A stretch of DNA of 51,218 nt from JAZLEZ01 sp045615505 (GTDB lineage Bacteria; Spirochaetota; Spirochaetia; Sphaerochaetales; Sphaerochaetaceae). Positions 16,974-26,105 of this stretch are shown one piece after another. The stretch is taken from contig JAZLEZ010000055.1 in the NCBI GenBank assembly GCA_045615505.1, forward strand, positions 1-51,218. Direction: 5' to 3'. A program made the position numbers and the translations under genes. Below the pieces are notes generated by a model. It saw only the letters and a list, made by a program, of their open reading frames with translations, made no database searches and was not told the origin of the DNA. Positions within the stretch are counted from its first letter, which is position 1. Each line of letters starts with the position of its first letter.

Positions 16974-18012
16974 GTTTTGCCTCCTTTTTCCCGCAACTGC
17001 AGTTCATGGCTTTTTCAAGTATTCTTTTCAACGAAAAATCATATTGACCGAACAATCCTTTGGGTCTGAAAATCATCATAAAGACAAGAGCCAATGAATA
17101 TGCAACCATTCTGTAATCGGAGAAAGTTCTGAGCAGTTCCGGTAAAGCAGTCAAGACAATTGCAGATACAATAGAACCTATCATTGAACCCATACCGCCG
17201 AGAACAACCATTACCAGTATTTCAATCGATTTCATAAACTTGAATGTCGAAGGATACAGAGAACCGATATAGCCGGCGTACATACAGCCTGCAACACCTG
17301 CAAGCATTGCGGAAATCACAAATGCAGTTGTCTTATACTTTGTTGTGTTGATCCCTACGGATTCAGCTGCAATTTCATTATCTCTGATAGACAGGACTGC
17401 TCTTCCGTGACGGCTCTTCATAAATGTATGAATTACATAAATACAGATTATTACCAGAATGTAAGCAACATTGAAAGAAGTGAACTTCGGTACTCTGGCA
17501 AGACCTGCAGAACCGTATGTAAACTTGAATCCGAGAACTGAATCGATATTTGTGAGAACAACTCTGATTATTTCTCCGAATCCGAGTGTGATAATGGCAA
17601 GATAATCACCTTTAAGTCTGAGTGCCGGAATACCTATCAGCAATCCGAAAACACCTGCAACAACTGCACTTAACAAAACTGCAATAACGATATATCCGAA
17701 AGCCTGTGAAGCCTGTCCTGCTCTGAGAAGGTCATAAGTAGGAGTCGTCTTCATATAAATACCTGCAGCATAAGCACCTACAGCCATAAAACCGGCATGT
17801 CCGAGAGGCAGCTGCCCCAGATAACCGCATGCAAGGTTAAGAGAAGTGGCAAGAATCACATTGATTCCTATGGTTATCATGATACCGCGCCAGTAGTTGG
17901 TGATTACACCTGCTTTCATCAACACTGTCAGGACAGCCCAAAGACCGGCAATGAGAACAGTATTGATACAATAGCTCAAAGGAGTCGGGATAGTCTTATA
18001 ATTTTTTTCCAT
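16966..18012 (-). CDS. livM: Branched-chain amino acid-type ABC transporter permease LivM (cluster 1)
   Basis: Membrane subunit of 348 aa with about nine spans. Typical LivM pieces are LNLACGYLGQLPLGHAGFMA, LRLKGDYLAIITLGFGEIIR, SIRDNEIAAESVGINTTKYK and VMVVLGGMGSMIGSIVSAIV. The start MEKNYKTIPTP was chosen because a GGAGG lies seven bases upstream and the longer frame has no such signal. The C-terminal tail is cysteine- and lysine-rich (CSCGKKEAKHE), unusual but short. Confidence 0.92.
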   Translation of the reverse strand: MEKNYKTIPTPLSYCINTVLIAGLWAVLTVLMKAGVITNYWRGIMITIGINVILATSLNLACGYLGQLPLGHAGFMAVGAYAAGIYMKTTPTYDLLRAGQASQAFGYIVIAVLLSAVVAGVFGLLIGIPALRLKGDYLAIITLGFGEIIRVVLTNIDSVLGFKFTYGSAGLARVPKFTSFNVAYILVIICIYVIHTFMKSRHGRAVLSIRDNEIAAESVGINTTKYKTTAFVISAMLAGVAGCMYAGYIGSLYPSTFKFMKSIEILVMVVLGGMGSMIGSIVSAIVLTALPELLRTFSDYRMVAYSLALVFMMIFRPKGLFGQYDFSLKRILEKAMNCSCGKKEAKHE

Positions 18013-18023
18013 TCTGTCCCTCC

Positions 18024-18905
18024 TTAAACCTTTTCCTGAATTTTCTTTCCGAGGAAGCCTGTAGGCTTGAACAGAAGAACGATGATGAGAATAAGGAATA
18101 CAGCTGCATCCTTCCACATTGAGAGATGGGCTGCTGCAACAAGAGCCTCAAGAAGCCCGATTGCAAAACCTCCTATCATAGCACCTGGAATAGAACCGAT
18201 CCCCCCTAGAACTGCAGCTACAAATGCTTTGATTCCGAGCATTGAACCCATTGTAGGACTGGCCTGCGGATAGGCACATAGATAGAGGGCAGATCCTATA
18301 CCTGCAAGGGCAGATCCGATTGCGAATGTAAGTGATATTGTTCTGTTCAGGGAAATCCCCATAAGCTGCGCGGCTCCCATATCTTCCGATACAGCACGCA
18401 TTGCCTTTCCCATTTTGGTTTTATTTACAAACATTGAAAGGACAATCATTACCCCTACGGTTACTGCAATAGTAACAAGAGCAGCATAACTTACTATGAT
18501 TTTTCCGATTACCATATTCCCGCTGACCATAGGGCTCATACTTTTCTGATCTGCACCGAAAACAAGCTGGGCTCCGTTTTCAAGCAGGAAAGAAATGCCG
18601 ATTGCAGTAATGAGAAGTGACAATCTCGGAGCACTTCTAAGCGGTGTATATGCTACTTTTTCAATAATTACACCAAGGGCTGTACTGACGAGTACAGCCA
18701 GAATAACAGCTACTACCGGCGGTAAAGCAAAACTGGCAATAGCATAGTAAACCATATAGGCTCCGACCATAATAATGTCGCCGTGGGCAAAATTCAAAAG
18801 AAGTATGATTCCGTAAACCATACTGTAACCCAAAGCAACAAGGGCATAAACCGAACCAGTCTGCAAACCGTTAATAACCTGAGCAATGAATGTTGATAAA
18901 TCCAT
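18024..18905 (-). CDS. livH: Branched-chain amino acid-type ABC transporter permease LivH (cluster 1)
   Basis: Membrane subunit of 293 aa. Family marks are INGLQTGSVYALVALGYSMV, GIILLLNFAHGDIIMVGAYM, PRLSLLITAIGISFLLENGA and FVAAVLGGIGSIPGAMIGGF, with the usual end LLFKPTGFLGKK. AGGGAG stands ahead of the ATG. It follows the binding-protein gene after a gap holding a 26-base palindrome. Confidence 0.93.
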   Translation of the reverse strand: MDLSTFIAQVINGLQTGSVYALVALGYSMVYGIILLLNFAHGDIIMVGAYMVYYAIASFALPPVVAVILAVLVSTALGVIIEKVAYTPLRSAPRLSLLITAIGISFLLENGAQLVFGADQKSMSPMVSGNMVIGKIIVSYAALVTIAVTVGVMIVLSMFVNKTKMGKAMRAVSEDMGAAQLMGISLNRTISLTFAIGSALAGIGSALYLCAYPQASPTMGSMLGIKAFVAAVLGGIGSIPGAMIGGFAIGLLEALVAAAHLSMWKDAAVFLILIIVLLFKPTGFLGKKIQEKV

Positions 18906-18937
18906 ATTTGCAGAACTCCCTTAATGAAATAACAAAT

Positions 18938-18963
18938 TTGGCGCAAGTAATTACTTGCGCCAA
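18938..18963 (-). terminator. Palindromic hairpin after the cluster 1 binding-protein gene
   Basis: Perfect palindrome with 13-bp arms TTGGCGCAAGTAA / TTACTTGCGCCAA. In RNA this would be about an 11-bp stem with a four-base loop. Only a weak T-rich tract follows on the minus strand, so stabilisation or partial attenuation is likelier than full termination. Confidence 0.65.
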
Positions 18964-19003
18964 TTGTATCAAAAAATATTATATAAGAACAATATCAAAC
19001 GAA

Positions 19004-20194
19004 TCAGAAGAAATTAGCAAACTTCTCTTCGCCGTTAGAAATCTTAATGATTGCAACGGACTTAACAGGGTCGTTTGTATCATTGAATGTGTAAGAACCT
19101 GTAATACCTTCCACAGCATTCATATTCTTGATTGTATCAATGATTGCCTGTTTATACTCTGCAGTACCGGCTTTGAGACCTTTCATCTCTGCAGCCTCAA
19201 CACCCTTTGCCATAACCATTGAAGCATCCCATGCAAGAGGAGCAAACATATTGGGAACATCTTCGCCGAATGTTGCCTTATAGTCCTTTTCAAACTGAGC
19301 AACCGACTCTGTTCCTGCAGCATATCCGCTCATGTAAACTGTTCCTTCAAGATCTTCCTTTGTTGCATAGTTTACAACTGAACCGAATCCGTCACCGCCG
19401 ATAATAGGACTTGTACAACCCTGAGCCCTGAGAGCAGTAATAGCAAGACCAGCTTCTCCGTAGTAAATAGGCATAAGAACTACATCAGGTTTCTTTGCAG
19501 CAATATTTGTCATCTGAGCCTTATAGTCAACATCACCGGCTGAGAAAGCTTCCTTTGCAACAACCTTAAGACCGTAATTATCCATTACAGACTCAAAACC
19601 CTTTACAATAGCTTCCGAATAGTCGGAACCGTTTTCATAGAAGAAAGCAACTGTTTTTGCATTGTTTACTTTTGCTGCGTATTCAGCCATCTTTTCTCCC
19701 TGGAACGGATCAAGGAAGCAAGTTCTGAATACATTTGTCTTTACTCCGGAATTCGGATCTTCAGGATCAATTACAGTTACCTTCGGGCTTGTTGCCGAAG
19801 CAGTGATTTCAGGCATATTGATTTCATAAGTTGCATCGGAAAGAGCAATTGTTGCACCTGTAAGAACAGAACCGATAACAGCAGTTGCGCCTTTATCAAC
19901 AGCAAGGTTGAGAGCATTAACAGCTTCAGTTCCATCTGCCTTATCATCATATTCAAGGAGAATAATCTGCTTTCCGTTAATACCGCCCTTTGCGTTCAGC
20001 TGATCAAAATACATCTTTACAGAATTACGTACAGGTACGCCGTACATAGCATAATCACCTGTTGTGTTACCGATGAAAGCAATTGTAATACTGTCTGATG
20101 CCTTTGATTCTGTGGATGACTTTTTACTGCAACTGACAAAAATGCAGGAAAAAACGACTAACACTGTCAAAAGAACAAACATTGTCTTTTTCAT
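19004..20194 (-). CDS. livJ: Amino acid-binding lipoprotein, LivJ/LivK type (cluster 1)
   Basis: Periplasmic binding protein (Peripla_BP_6) of 396 aa. MKKTMFVLLTVLVVFSCIF leads to the lipobox Cys and SKKSSTESKAS, a flexible Ser-rich tether. The mature part has ITIAFIGNTTGDYAMYGVP, LLEYDDKADGTEAVNALNLA, IGSVLTGATIALSDATY, FRTCFLDPFQGEKMAEYAA and VVLMPIYYGEAGLAITALRA. AGAGGAG precedes the ATG and a good promoter lies just upstream. It is the first gene of the livJHMGF-CBS/ACT-smr unit. The ligand is probably an amino acid or amide but is not proved. Confidence 0.92.
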   Translation of the reverse strand: MKKTMFVLLTVLVVFSCIFVSCSKKSSTESKASDSITIAFIGNTTGDYAMYGVPVRNSVKMYFDQLNAKGGINGKQIILLEYDDKADGTEAVNALNLAVDKGATAVIGSVLTGATIALSDATYEINMPEITASATSPKVTVIDPEDPNSGVKTNVFRTCFLDPFQGEKMAEYAAKVNNAKTVAFFYENGSDYSEAIVKGFESVMDNYGLKVVAKEAFSAGDVDYKAQMTNIAAKKPDVVLMPIYYGEAGLAITALRAQGCTSPIIGGDGFGSVVNYATKEDLEGTVYMSGYAAGTESVAQFEKDYKATFGEDVPNMFAPLAWDASMVMAKGVEAAEMKGLKAGTAEYKQAIIDTIKNMNAVEGITGSYTFNDTNDPVKSVAIIKISNGEEKFANFF

Positions 20195-20241
20195 ACTTCA
20201 TCTCCTCTCTTTTTAGTGATAAGAAATTAAAAATTGAGAAA

Positions 20242-20270
20242 AATATACATTTTTCGATAAGTTTGTGCAA
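20242..20270 (-). promoter_or_regulatory. Promoter of liv cluster 1
   Basis: On the minus strand TTGCAC (20270-20265) and TATATT (20247-20242) are separated by 17 bases. The start of transcription would be near 20235, leaving a 5' leader of about 40 bases with an AGAGGAG ribosome site. Confidence 0.6.
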
Positions 20271-20288
20271 TATTTCAGCGAAAAAAAA

Positions 20289-20362
20289 TGATCTCAGCGC
20301 GATTCGAACGCGCGACCCCTTCCTTAGGAGGGAAGTGCTCTATCCAGCTGAGCTATGAGACC
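20289..20362 (-). tRNA. tRNA-Arg (anticodon CCT)
   Basis: A 74-base cloverleaf on the minus strand. The acceptor stem pairs GGTCTCA with TGAGATC and the discriminator is A. The D arm has AGCTCAGCTGGATAGAGC, the anticodon arm CTTCC-CTCCTAA-GGAAG with CCT at 20328-20326, and the T arm GCGCG-TTCGAAT-CGCGC. CCA is not encoded. It begins one base after the topA stop, so it is probably processed from the topA transcript. A run of eight T follows its 3' end. Confidence 0.97.
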
Positions 20363-20363
20363 A

Positions 20364-22934
20364 TCATTTTTTTATTATATCCAAAGCCTCGACCGGTGTC
20401 ATGTTTTTACAGGCTTCTTCATCGTGTTGGTAGTTGGCAGGAATGCGGTAATTTGTTTCACCGTGTTTCAGATAGAAACCGTAACGACCGCTTCGGATTG
20501 CCAAAATCTGACCTTCGTATTCCCCGAAATTCTTAACAATGTTTGAAGGATCGGAAATTGTTGCAGAACCGGAACCTGAAGACTTCTTACGAAAATTCTT
20601 TTTGGAAACTTTTGAAGCCGTATGCCTGGCAACCGGTTTCGGAGAAGAGAAAATCTTTTTTGCTTCAGATTCTGTTACCTGAAGAAGTTCTTCACAGGAT
20701 TTGAAGTTGCGGTAATCGTCTTTGCATTTGAGGTATGCACCGTATCGGCCGATATCGGCAATGATTTCATTTCCGTTTTCATCGCTTCCAATCTTTTTCG
20801 GGAGGTTGAACAGCTGAAGAATCAAATCAACTGATACTGTTTTTCCTTTGAGATCTGACGGAACTTTGAAGCGCTTTACATCATTTGTTTCGGCCTTATT
20901 GCCGATTTGCCAATAATCTCCGAATCTTCCGGTACAGTAAAGAACAGGTTTTCCGTCAGGTGTCTGCCCCACTACAGCAGGAGGCGTTGAACCGTTTCCG
21001 AAAACATTGCTGCCGTTTTTGAGATTTTCTATCATTTCATCAGTAACTGAAGCCGGAGTCCATAAATCGGGAATCGAAACATACTTTCCGGATTCGGTTT
21101 TGATATAAGGACCGTACGGCCCGAGAATGACAGTGTTTTCAGGTTTTATGTGAGGAAGTGAGATCATTTTGACCGTTTTGGAATCAATTTTGTTCTTAAC
21201 ATCTTTAATCTGCTGCTGAAGACCGGTTTTCCCCTCGTAGAAGTTTTTCAGATAGTCAAGTTTGTTAAGCTTACCCTGAGATATCTTATCAAGGTCACCT
21301 TCCATCTGACTTGTAAACTCATAATCGATTCTGTTCTCAAAATAGCCTTCGAGCAGATTAACTACACCGAATCCTGTAAATGAAGGAACCAAAGCTCCGT
21401 TTTCACGGATTACATAGTGTTTTTCCAAAATTCTGTCTATGATGGCAGCATAAGTTGAAGGACGACCGATTCCTCTTTTTTCAAGTTCCTGAACAAGTGA
21501 TGCCTCAGTATATCTTGACGGGGCTTTCGTCTCATGGCTACCTGATTCCATATTTTTGAGGGAAAGTAAATCTCCCACAGACAGTTTTGGAATAATTACA
21601 TCCTTTTCAGCAAGAGCAGATTCAGGGTCATCCGAACCTTCAACATAAATCCGGATAAAACCCGGAAATTCTATGCGTGTGCCGGAAACTGTAAAAATTC
21701 CTGTATTATCACCGTTCTGAGCAGTAATTGCAACCGTAGTATTAAGCTTTACGGCATCCCTCATCTGACAGGCAAGAGTACGATTGAAAATCATCTTGTA
21801 CAGAGACAGTTCCTTTCCGGAAAGTCCTGTTTCTTCAGGAAGTCTGAATACATCTCCTGCCGGACGGATTGCCTCATGCGCTTCCTGTGCATATTCATCC
21901 TTTGTTTCATACCTGCGGGCTGTGTCGGCCAGATATTCAGAACCGCACAGGGACTGTGCAGCTTTTCTGGCAGCAAGAGTTCCTTCCTCGGAAAGAGCCG
22001 TACTGTCAGTTCTCATATATGTAATGTATCCGTTTTCGTAAAGACTCTGTGCAATTTTCATTGTATCTTTTGCAGAAAGATGAAGCTTCCTGTTTCCTTC
22101 CTGCTGAAGAGTACTTGTGGTAAACGGAGGTGCCGGATGCTGGATGACAGTCTTTTCTTTGATGTCACTGATTGTAAAACTACCTGATTTCAACTCATCT
22201 ATGAGCACTTTTGCACTTTCAAAAGACAACAACATTGTTTTCGGAGAACCGACATACTCACCGGTTTCCGAGCTGAAATCCTTTCCTGTCGCAATTTTCT
22301 TTGAATTATATGAATCAAGTTGCGCCGTCAAACCCTTATCGAAGAATGCCTTGACTTCCCAGTACTCGGATTTTTTATAAGACAACCTCAACTTTTCTCT
22401 GTCAACGATGAGACGGAGGCCCGGAGATTGAACACGCCCTGCAGAAAGAGACTTGTTCGAAAGCTTTGACCAAAGAACCGGGCTGATTGTATAACCGTAA
22501 ACTCTGTCGAGAACCCTTCTTGCTTCCTGTGCATATACCAGATTCATATCCAGCTCTCTTCCGTTCTCAAAAGCTTCTTTGATTGCCTTCTTTGTAATCT
22601 CATGAAAAACCATTCTTCTGAACGGAACTTGAGGCTTCAGAACCTGAACCAAATGCCAGCTGATGCTTTCTCCTTCGCGATCTTCATCAGTTGCAAGTAT
22701 CAGTTCATCTGCATTTTTCAGTTCACTTTTCAATTCCGATATGACTTTTATTTTTGAAGGGTCTTCTATGTATTCGGGTTCGTATCCGTTCTTTATATCA
22801 ATACATATACCCTCTTTCGGCAAGGTTCTGATATGACCGTTACTGGCGATTATCCTGCAATCCGTTCCCAGAAATTTACTGATTGTCTTTGCTTTGGTAG
22901 GAGACTCAACAATGATAAGCTTTTTTGACGGCAT
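20364..22934 (-). CDS. topA: DNA topoisomerase I
   Basis: Type IA topoisomerase that relaxes negative supercoils, 856 aa. The TOPRIM part opens MPSKKLIIVESPTKAKTISK and contains ATDEDREGESISWHL. The active-site tyrosine lies in NGYITYMRTDSTALSEEG. The GIGRPSTYAAIIDRI and YEFTSQMEGDLDKIS segments are standard. The C-terminus has no zinc-finger cysteine clusters; it carries repeated glycine-tyrosine modules (LGPYGPYIKTESGKY, IADIGRYGAYLKC, AIRSGRYGFYLKHGE), the zinc-free type. The start follows GGAGGG at good spacing; the 21 codons upstream lack one. tRNA-Arg follows the stop after a single base. Confidence 0.95.
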   Translation of the reverse strand: MPSKKLIIVESPTKAKTISKFLGTDCRIIASNGHIRTLPKEGICIDIKNGYEPEYIEDPSKIKVISELKSELKNADELILATDEDREGESISWHLVQVLKPQVPFRRMVFHEITKKAIKEAFENGRELDMNLVYAQEARRVLDRVYGYTISPVLWSKLSNKSLSAGRVQSPGLRLIVDREKLRLSYKKSEYWEVKAFFDKGLTAQLDSYNSKKIATGKDFSSETGEYVGSPKTMLLSFESAKVLIDELKSGSFTISDIKEKTVIQHPAPPFTTSTLQQEGNRKLHLSAKDTMKIAQSLYENGYITYMRTDSTALSEEGTLAARKAAQSLCGSEYLADTARRYETKDEYAQEAHEAIRPAGDVFRLPEETGLSGKELSLYKMIFNRTLACQMRDAVKLNTTVAITAQNGDNTGIFTVSGTRIEFPGFIRIYVEGSDDPESALAEKDVIIPKLSVGDLLSLKNMESGSHETKAPSRYTEASLVQELEKRGIGRPSTYAAIIDRILEKHYVIRENGALVPSFTGFGVVNLLEGYFENRIDYEFTSQMEGDLDKISQGKLNKLDYLKNFYEGKTGLQQQIKDVKNKIDSKTVKMISLPHIKPENTVILGPYGPYIKTESGKYVSIPDLWTPASVTDEMIENLKNGSNVFGNGSTPPAVVGQTPDGKPVLYCTGRFGDYWQIGNKAETNDVKRFKVPSDLKGKTVSVDLILQLFNLPKKIGSDENGNEIIADIGRYGAYLKCKDDYRNFKSCEELLQVTESEAKKIFSSPKPVARHTASKVSKKNFRKKSSGSGSATISDPSNIVKNFGEYEGQILAIRSGRYGFYLKHGETNYRIPANYQHDEEACKNMTPVEALDIIKK

Positions 22935-23012
22935 AATCCCTCCAGCACATTTTGCAAGAAAATTTTTAGTAGGATTCGGACTTGTTGTCAAGTTCATTTT
23001 TGCAAAAAAACA

Positions 23013-23066
23013 CCACCGGTTTTTCCCTTAATCTTATAGATTAAGAAGGTGGAAAAAATTTTTTTT
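23013..23066 (+). promoter_or_regulatory. Nested inverted repeat with T-run between topA and the lipoprotein gene
   Basis: An inner perfect repeat CTTAATCT / AGATTAAG (23027-23034, 23038-23045) is enclosed by CCACC / GGTGG (23013-23017, 23048-23052). Six A and eight T follow on the plus strand. It resembles a terminator, but no gene ends here; it may be a leader hairpin or an operator shared by the two divergent genes. Confidence 0.4.
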
Positions 23067-23084
23067 GTGCGTTAACCTTGTGAT

Positions 23085-23792
23085 ATGAAAAAAAACCGCT
23101 GCATTATGTTTGTGTGTCTGATTCTTTTTACTCTTTCCTCATGTGTCATAACTGAAAATATGTCAATTAACAGCAGTCACACCGATTTTACGGCATTTCA
23201 ATTCATGGAAGATCTTATGGAAGACATTTCCTGCTGGACAGATAACGGAGACGGCAAAAGTGTAATGGACAAAACCGTCGAATCCATAGGAAACAACATA
23301 ATTTACACCGGCTCATCCTCCGATGTCCGTATAGAAAAGAAAACAGAACACAATTATACAGTTGATTTCTCTTTCGAGGACCTCAATCAGCTTATAGCCA
23401 GAATGACACTCAATCCGAATCAGAATTTGGTTGTCATGAAGCAACATAACGGAAAAATGAGAATGGAAATCAATCTGAACCTTGAAAATTACGATACACT
23501 CACACAGGTAATTCCCGTTCTCTCCGACCCGAATCTTGAAGTTTACGGGCCTAAATACAATAATCCTCCGTACGAAAACAGAACAGAGGAAGAGTATCTT
23601 TTCATGATAGATTTCATATTCGGGTCAGGTTCGCAAAGTATCAAGTCTTCCGCAGTAAATCTTACTTACACGGCTCCGTCCGTCATTACCGCTACAAACG
23701 GAACTGCTCTTGGAAATACAGCATCTTTTTCCTTTCCGTTGATTGATTTCATTCTGCTTCACGAGCCTATTTACCTCTATTGCGAGTGGTAG
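23085..23792 (+). CDS. Hypothetical lipoprotein
   Basis: A 235-aa protein that I do not recognise. It starts MKKNRCIMFVCLILFTLSSC, a clear lipoprotein signal with the lipobox Cys at residue 20, so it should be membrane-anchored on the periplasmic side. The mature part is acidic and beta-rich, with alternating hydrophobic strands (VRIEKKTEHNYTVDFSFEDL, VVMKQHNGKMRMEINLNL) and no cofactor motif. The end ILLHEPIYLYCEW is hydrophobic. No Shine-Dalgarno is seen before the ATG. It diverges from topA and ends two bases from the asd stop. The frame is well supported by the signal peptide; the function is unknown. Confidence 0.75.
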   Translation: MKKNRCIMFVCLILFTLSSCVITENMSINSSHTDFTAFQFMEDLMEDISCWTDNGDGKSVMDKTVESIGNNIIYTGSSSDVRIEKKTEHNYTVDFSFEDLNQLIARMTLNPNQNLVVMKQHNGKMRMEINLNLENYDTLTQVIPVLSDPNLEVYGPKYNNPPYENRTEEEYLFMIDFIFGSGSQSIKSSAVNLTYTAPSVITATNGTALGNTASFSFPLIDFILLHEPIYLYCEW

Positions 23793-23794
23793 TC

Positions 23795-24781
23795 TCAACC
23801 GATAAGCAGTTTCAGAATCTGAACGGCATTCGACGCGGCACCCTTTCTTATCTGGTCTCCACAGCACCAAAGAGCCAGGCCATTGCAGTCCGTAAGGTCT
23901 TCTCTTACTCTTCCGACCCATACAAGATCCTGATCCGTTGTATCCAAAGGTGTAGGATAATCCTCCACCAAACGGCACCCTTCAAATGAAGAAATAGCTT
24001 TTTTTGCATCATCCAGTAGGATTTTTTCTTCAGTTCTGAGAACAACGGAAATGGAATGAGATTTCATAACCGGCACACGGACACAGGAACAGGTAACCTT
24101 CAAATCGGGAAGATGAAGGATTTTTCTTCCCTCGTTCTGCATCTTCATTTCTTCTGAAGTGTAACCGTTTTCAGTCTCCGAACCGATGAAAGGAATAACA
24201 TTCATTGCAATCTGGCGGGGAAATACATCCACCTTGATTTCAGAGCCTTCGGAGATTGCCTTAATCTGGTTTTCAAGTTCTCCCATAGCTGCAATTCCGG
24301 CACCGGAAACAGCCTGATAAGTACTCACAATCATTGATGAAATAGGAGAAAGCTTTGCCAAACCTGCAACAGCCATAAGAGTAATTATCGTAGAACAGTT
24401 CGGGTTTGAAATTATTCCGCGGTGCTTAAAAGCATCACTTCCGTTGATTTCAGGCACAATCAGCGGAACATCTTCATCCATTCTGAAAGCAGAGCTGTTG
24501 TCAATGAAAACCGCACCTGATTTTACAATGAATGGAGCAAAATGCTTTGCCATATCATTCTCAACTGCACCGAGAACATAGTCCATTTCCTCAAAACTGT
24601 TTTCAGTTGCTTCAAGTATGGTAATGTTTTCTCCCCTGAATTTCACAGATTTCCCCGCACTGCGTTTTGAAGCAAGCGGAACAAGCCTGTTTACAGGAAT
24701 TCCGTACTCTTCCAGAACTTTTATCATCTGTTGACCGACAACTCCGCTGGCACCCAATACAGCTACATTACAACCATTCAT
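23795..24781 (-). CDS. asd: Aspartate-semialdehyde dehydrogenase
   Basis: Reduces aspartyl phosphate to aspartate semialdehyde, the shared step to lysine, methionine and threonine. It has 328 aa, the usual length. The NADP-binding start is VAVLGASGVVGQQMIKVL, the catalytic Cys129 lies in SNPNCSTI, and STYQAVSGAGIAAMGEL and PVMKSHSISVVL supply the substrate pocket with the catalytic-type His. It follows the aspartokinase gene after three bases and is last in hom-lysC-asd. It meets the plus-strand lipoprotein gene tail to tail. Confidence 0.95.
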   Translation of the reverse strand: MNGCNVAVLGASGVVGQQMIKVLEEYGIPVNRLVPLASKRSAGKSVKFRGENITILEATENSFEEMDYVLGAVENDMAKHFAPFIVKSGAVFIDNSSAFRMDEDVPLIVPEINGSDAFKHRGIISNPNCSTIITLMAVAGLAKLSPISSMIVSTYQAVSGAGIAAMGELENQIKAISEGSEIKVDVFPRQIAMNVIPFIGSETENGYTSEEMKMQNEGRKILHLPDLKVTCSCVRVPVMKSHSISVVLRTEEKILLDDAKKAISSFEGCRLVEDYPTPLDTTDQDLVWVGRVREDLTDCNGLALWCCGDQIRKGAASNAVQILKLLIG

Positions 24782-24784
24782 AAT

Positions 24785-26104
24785 TCACCCCGCAAATCCT
24801 TCATACAGAACCCTTACAGCCGTTTCATACTGAGAATTGTCAACACCGATTATGATTGACAGTTCGTCGGCACCTTGGGCAATGGTCCTGATATTGACAC
24901 CAGTTTCTCCCAGAGCTTTGAAAAGCTTTCCGGAAGTACCCGGTCTGAAAGACATTTTTCTGCCTACAGCTGCAACCAGCGCAATATTGTCCTGAACCTG
25001 CACATCATCGGAAGAAACCGCCTTCTGAATTTCACCGACTATATCGTACAAAGAATTTCCCAACGATGATTGAGAAGCAACAAACGCAAATGAATCAAGT
25101 CCGAGCGTAATATGCTCTACAGGGACATTGTATTTCTCAAGTATTTCCAAAGTTTTACGAAGTACTGCATTGGAAACCAGATTGTGCTTTCTTATTGTAA
25201 TTATGCAGAAATTCCGTCTTCCGGCTACACCGGTAATCAAACCGTCCTTATCTGATTCGTTTTCGGTTTTGATACTGTCAACTATCATCGTTCCCGGATT
25301 ATCCGGTTCATTGGTATTTCTGATGTTCAGAGGAATTCCTACTTCCTTTACCGGTGTGATGGAATCTTCATGAAGCACAGATGCTCCCATAAAGGCAAGT
25401 TCCCTCAATTCAGCGTATGTGATTTCCGATATGGGTTTGGGATCTGTTACTATACGGGGATCAGCCATGAGAATACCGGAAACATCGGTCCAGTTTTCGT
25501 AAATATCGGATTTTGAAGCAGCCGAAACCAGAGAACCCGTAATATCGCTTCCACCGCGGCTCATTACTTTGATTTTTCCCGTAGGAACACTGCCGTAGAA
25601 TCCCGGAATCACTATTTTTTCATATTTTTCAAGAACATTCTGAATTGCACCTTCTATTTTCAAAGTGTCAAAACTGCCGTCAAAATTGATGAAAATACAG
25701 TCTTTTGCATCTACGAACTGAAATCCTATGTACTCTGCCAACAATCTTGCAGTCAAAAACTCTCCTCTGGAAACAAGTTCATCTACGGAAATATCCTTAT
25801 TCAGCCTTGCCCTGAGTTCTTCAAGTTCATTCTCAACCTTAAACGAAAGACCCAGATCATTTCTGATCTCTATGAAACGATTTGCAATTGAATCAAAAAT
25901 ATCATCGCAGGAAACTCCGTATGTCAGATGAGCATGACAAAGATAAAGAAGGTCTGTAAGTTTATGGTCATCCTTATCTCTTTTCCCCGCAGCAGATACT
26001 ACAACAATCTTTCTTGAATCATCTGACTCGATTATTTTTCTGACTTTTCTGAACTGGCCGGCATCAGACACGGAGGAGCCGCCGAACTTTGCTACTTTCA
26101 ACAT
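24785..26104 (-). CDS. lysC: Aspartate kinase, monofunctional with ACT domains
   Basis: Phosphorylates aspartate, the committed step of the pathway; 439 aa. The start MLKVAKFGGSSVSDAGQFRK holds the kinase KFGGSSV motif. Then come VDELVSRGEFLTARLLAEY, the GSDITGSLVSAASKSDIYENW-type active region and TYAELRELAFMGASVLHEDS. Two ACT regions follow from about residue 290 (VPVEHITLGLDSFAF; FRPGTSGKLFKALGETGVNI), typical of feedback inhibition by lysine or threonine. One base separates it from the hom stop. The frame extends further upstream only through hom and was trimmed. Confidence 0.93.
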   Translation of the reverse strand: MLKVAKFGGSSVSDAGQFRKVRKIIESDDSRKIVVVSAAGKRDKDDHKLTDLLYLCHAHLTYGVSCDDIFDSIANRFIEIRNDLGLSFKVENELEELRARLNKDISVDELVSRGEFLTARLLAEYIGFQFVDAKDCIFINFDGSFDTLKIEGAIQNVLEKYEKIVIPGFYGSVPTGKIKVMSRGGSDITGSLVSAASKSDIYENWTDVSGILMADPRIVTDPKPISEITYAELRELAFMGASVLHEDSITPVKEVGIPLNIRNTNEPDNPGTMIVDSIKTENESDKDGLITGVAGRRNFCIITIRKHNLVSNAVLRKTLEILEKYNVPVEHITLGLDSFAFVASQSSLGNSLYDIVGEIQKAVSSDDVQVQDNIALVAAVGRKMSFRPGTSGKLFKALGETGVNIRTIAQGADELSIIIGVDNSQYETAVRVLYEGFAG

Positions 26105-26105
26105 A

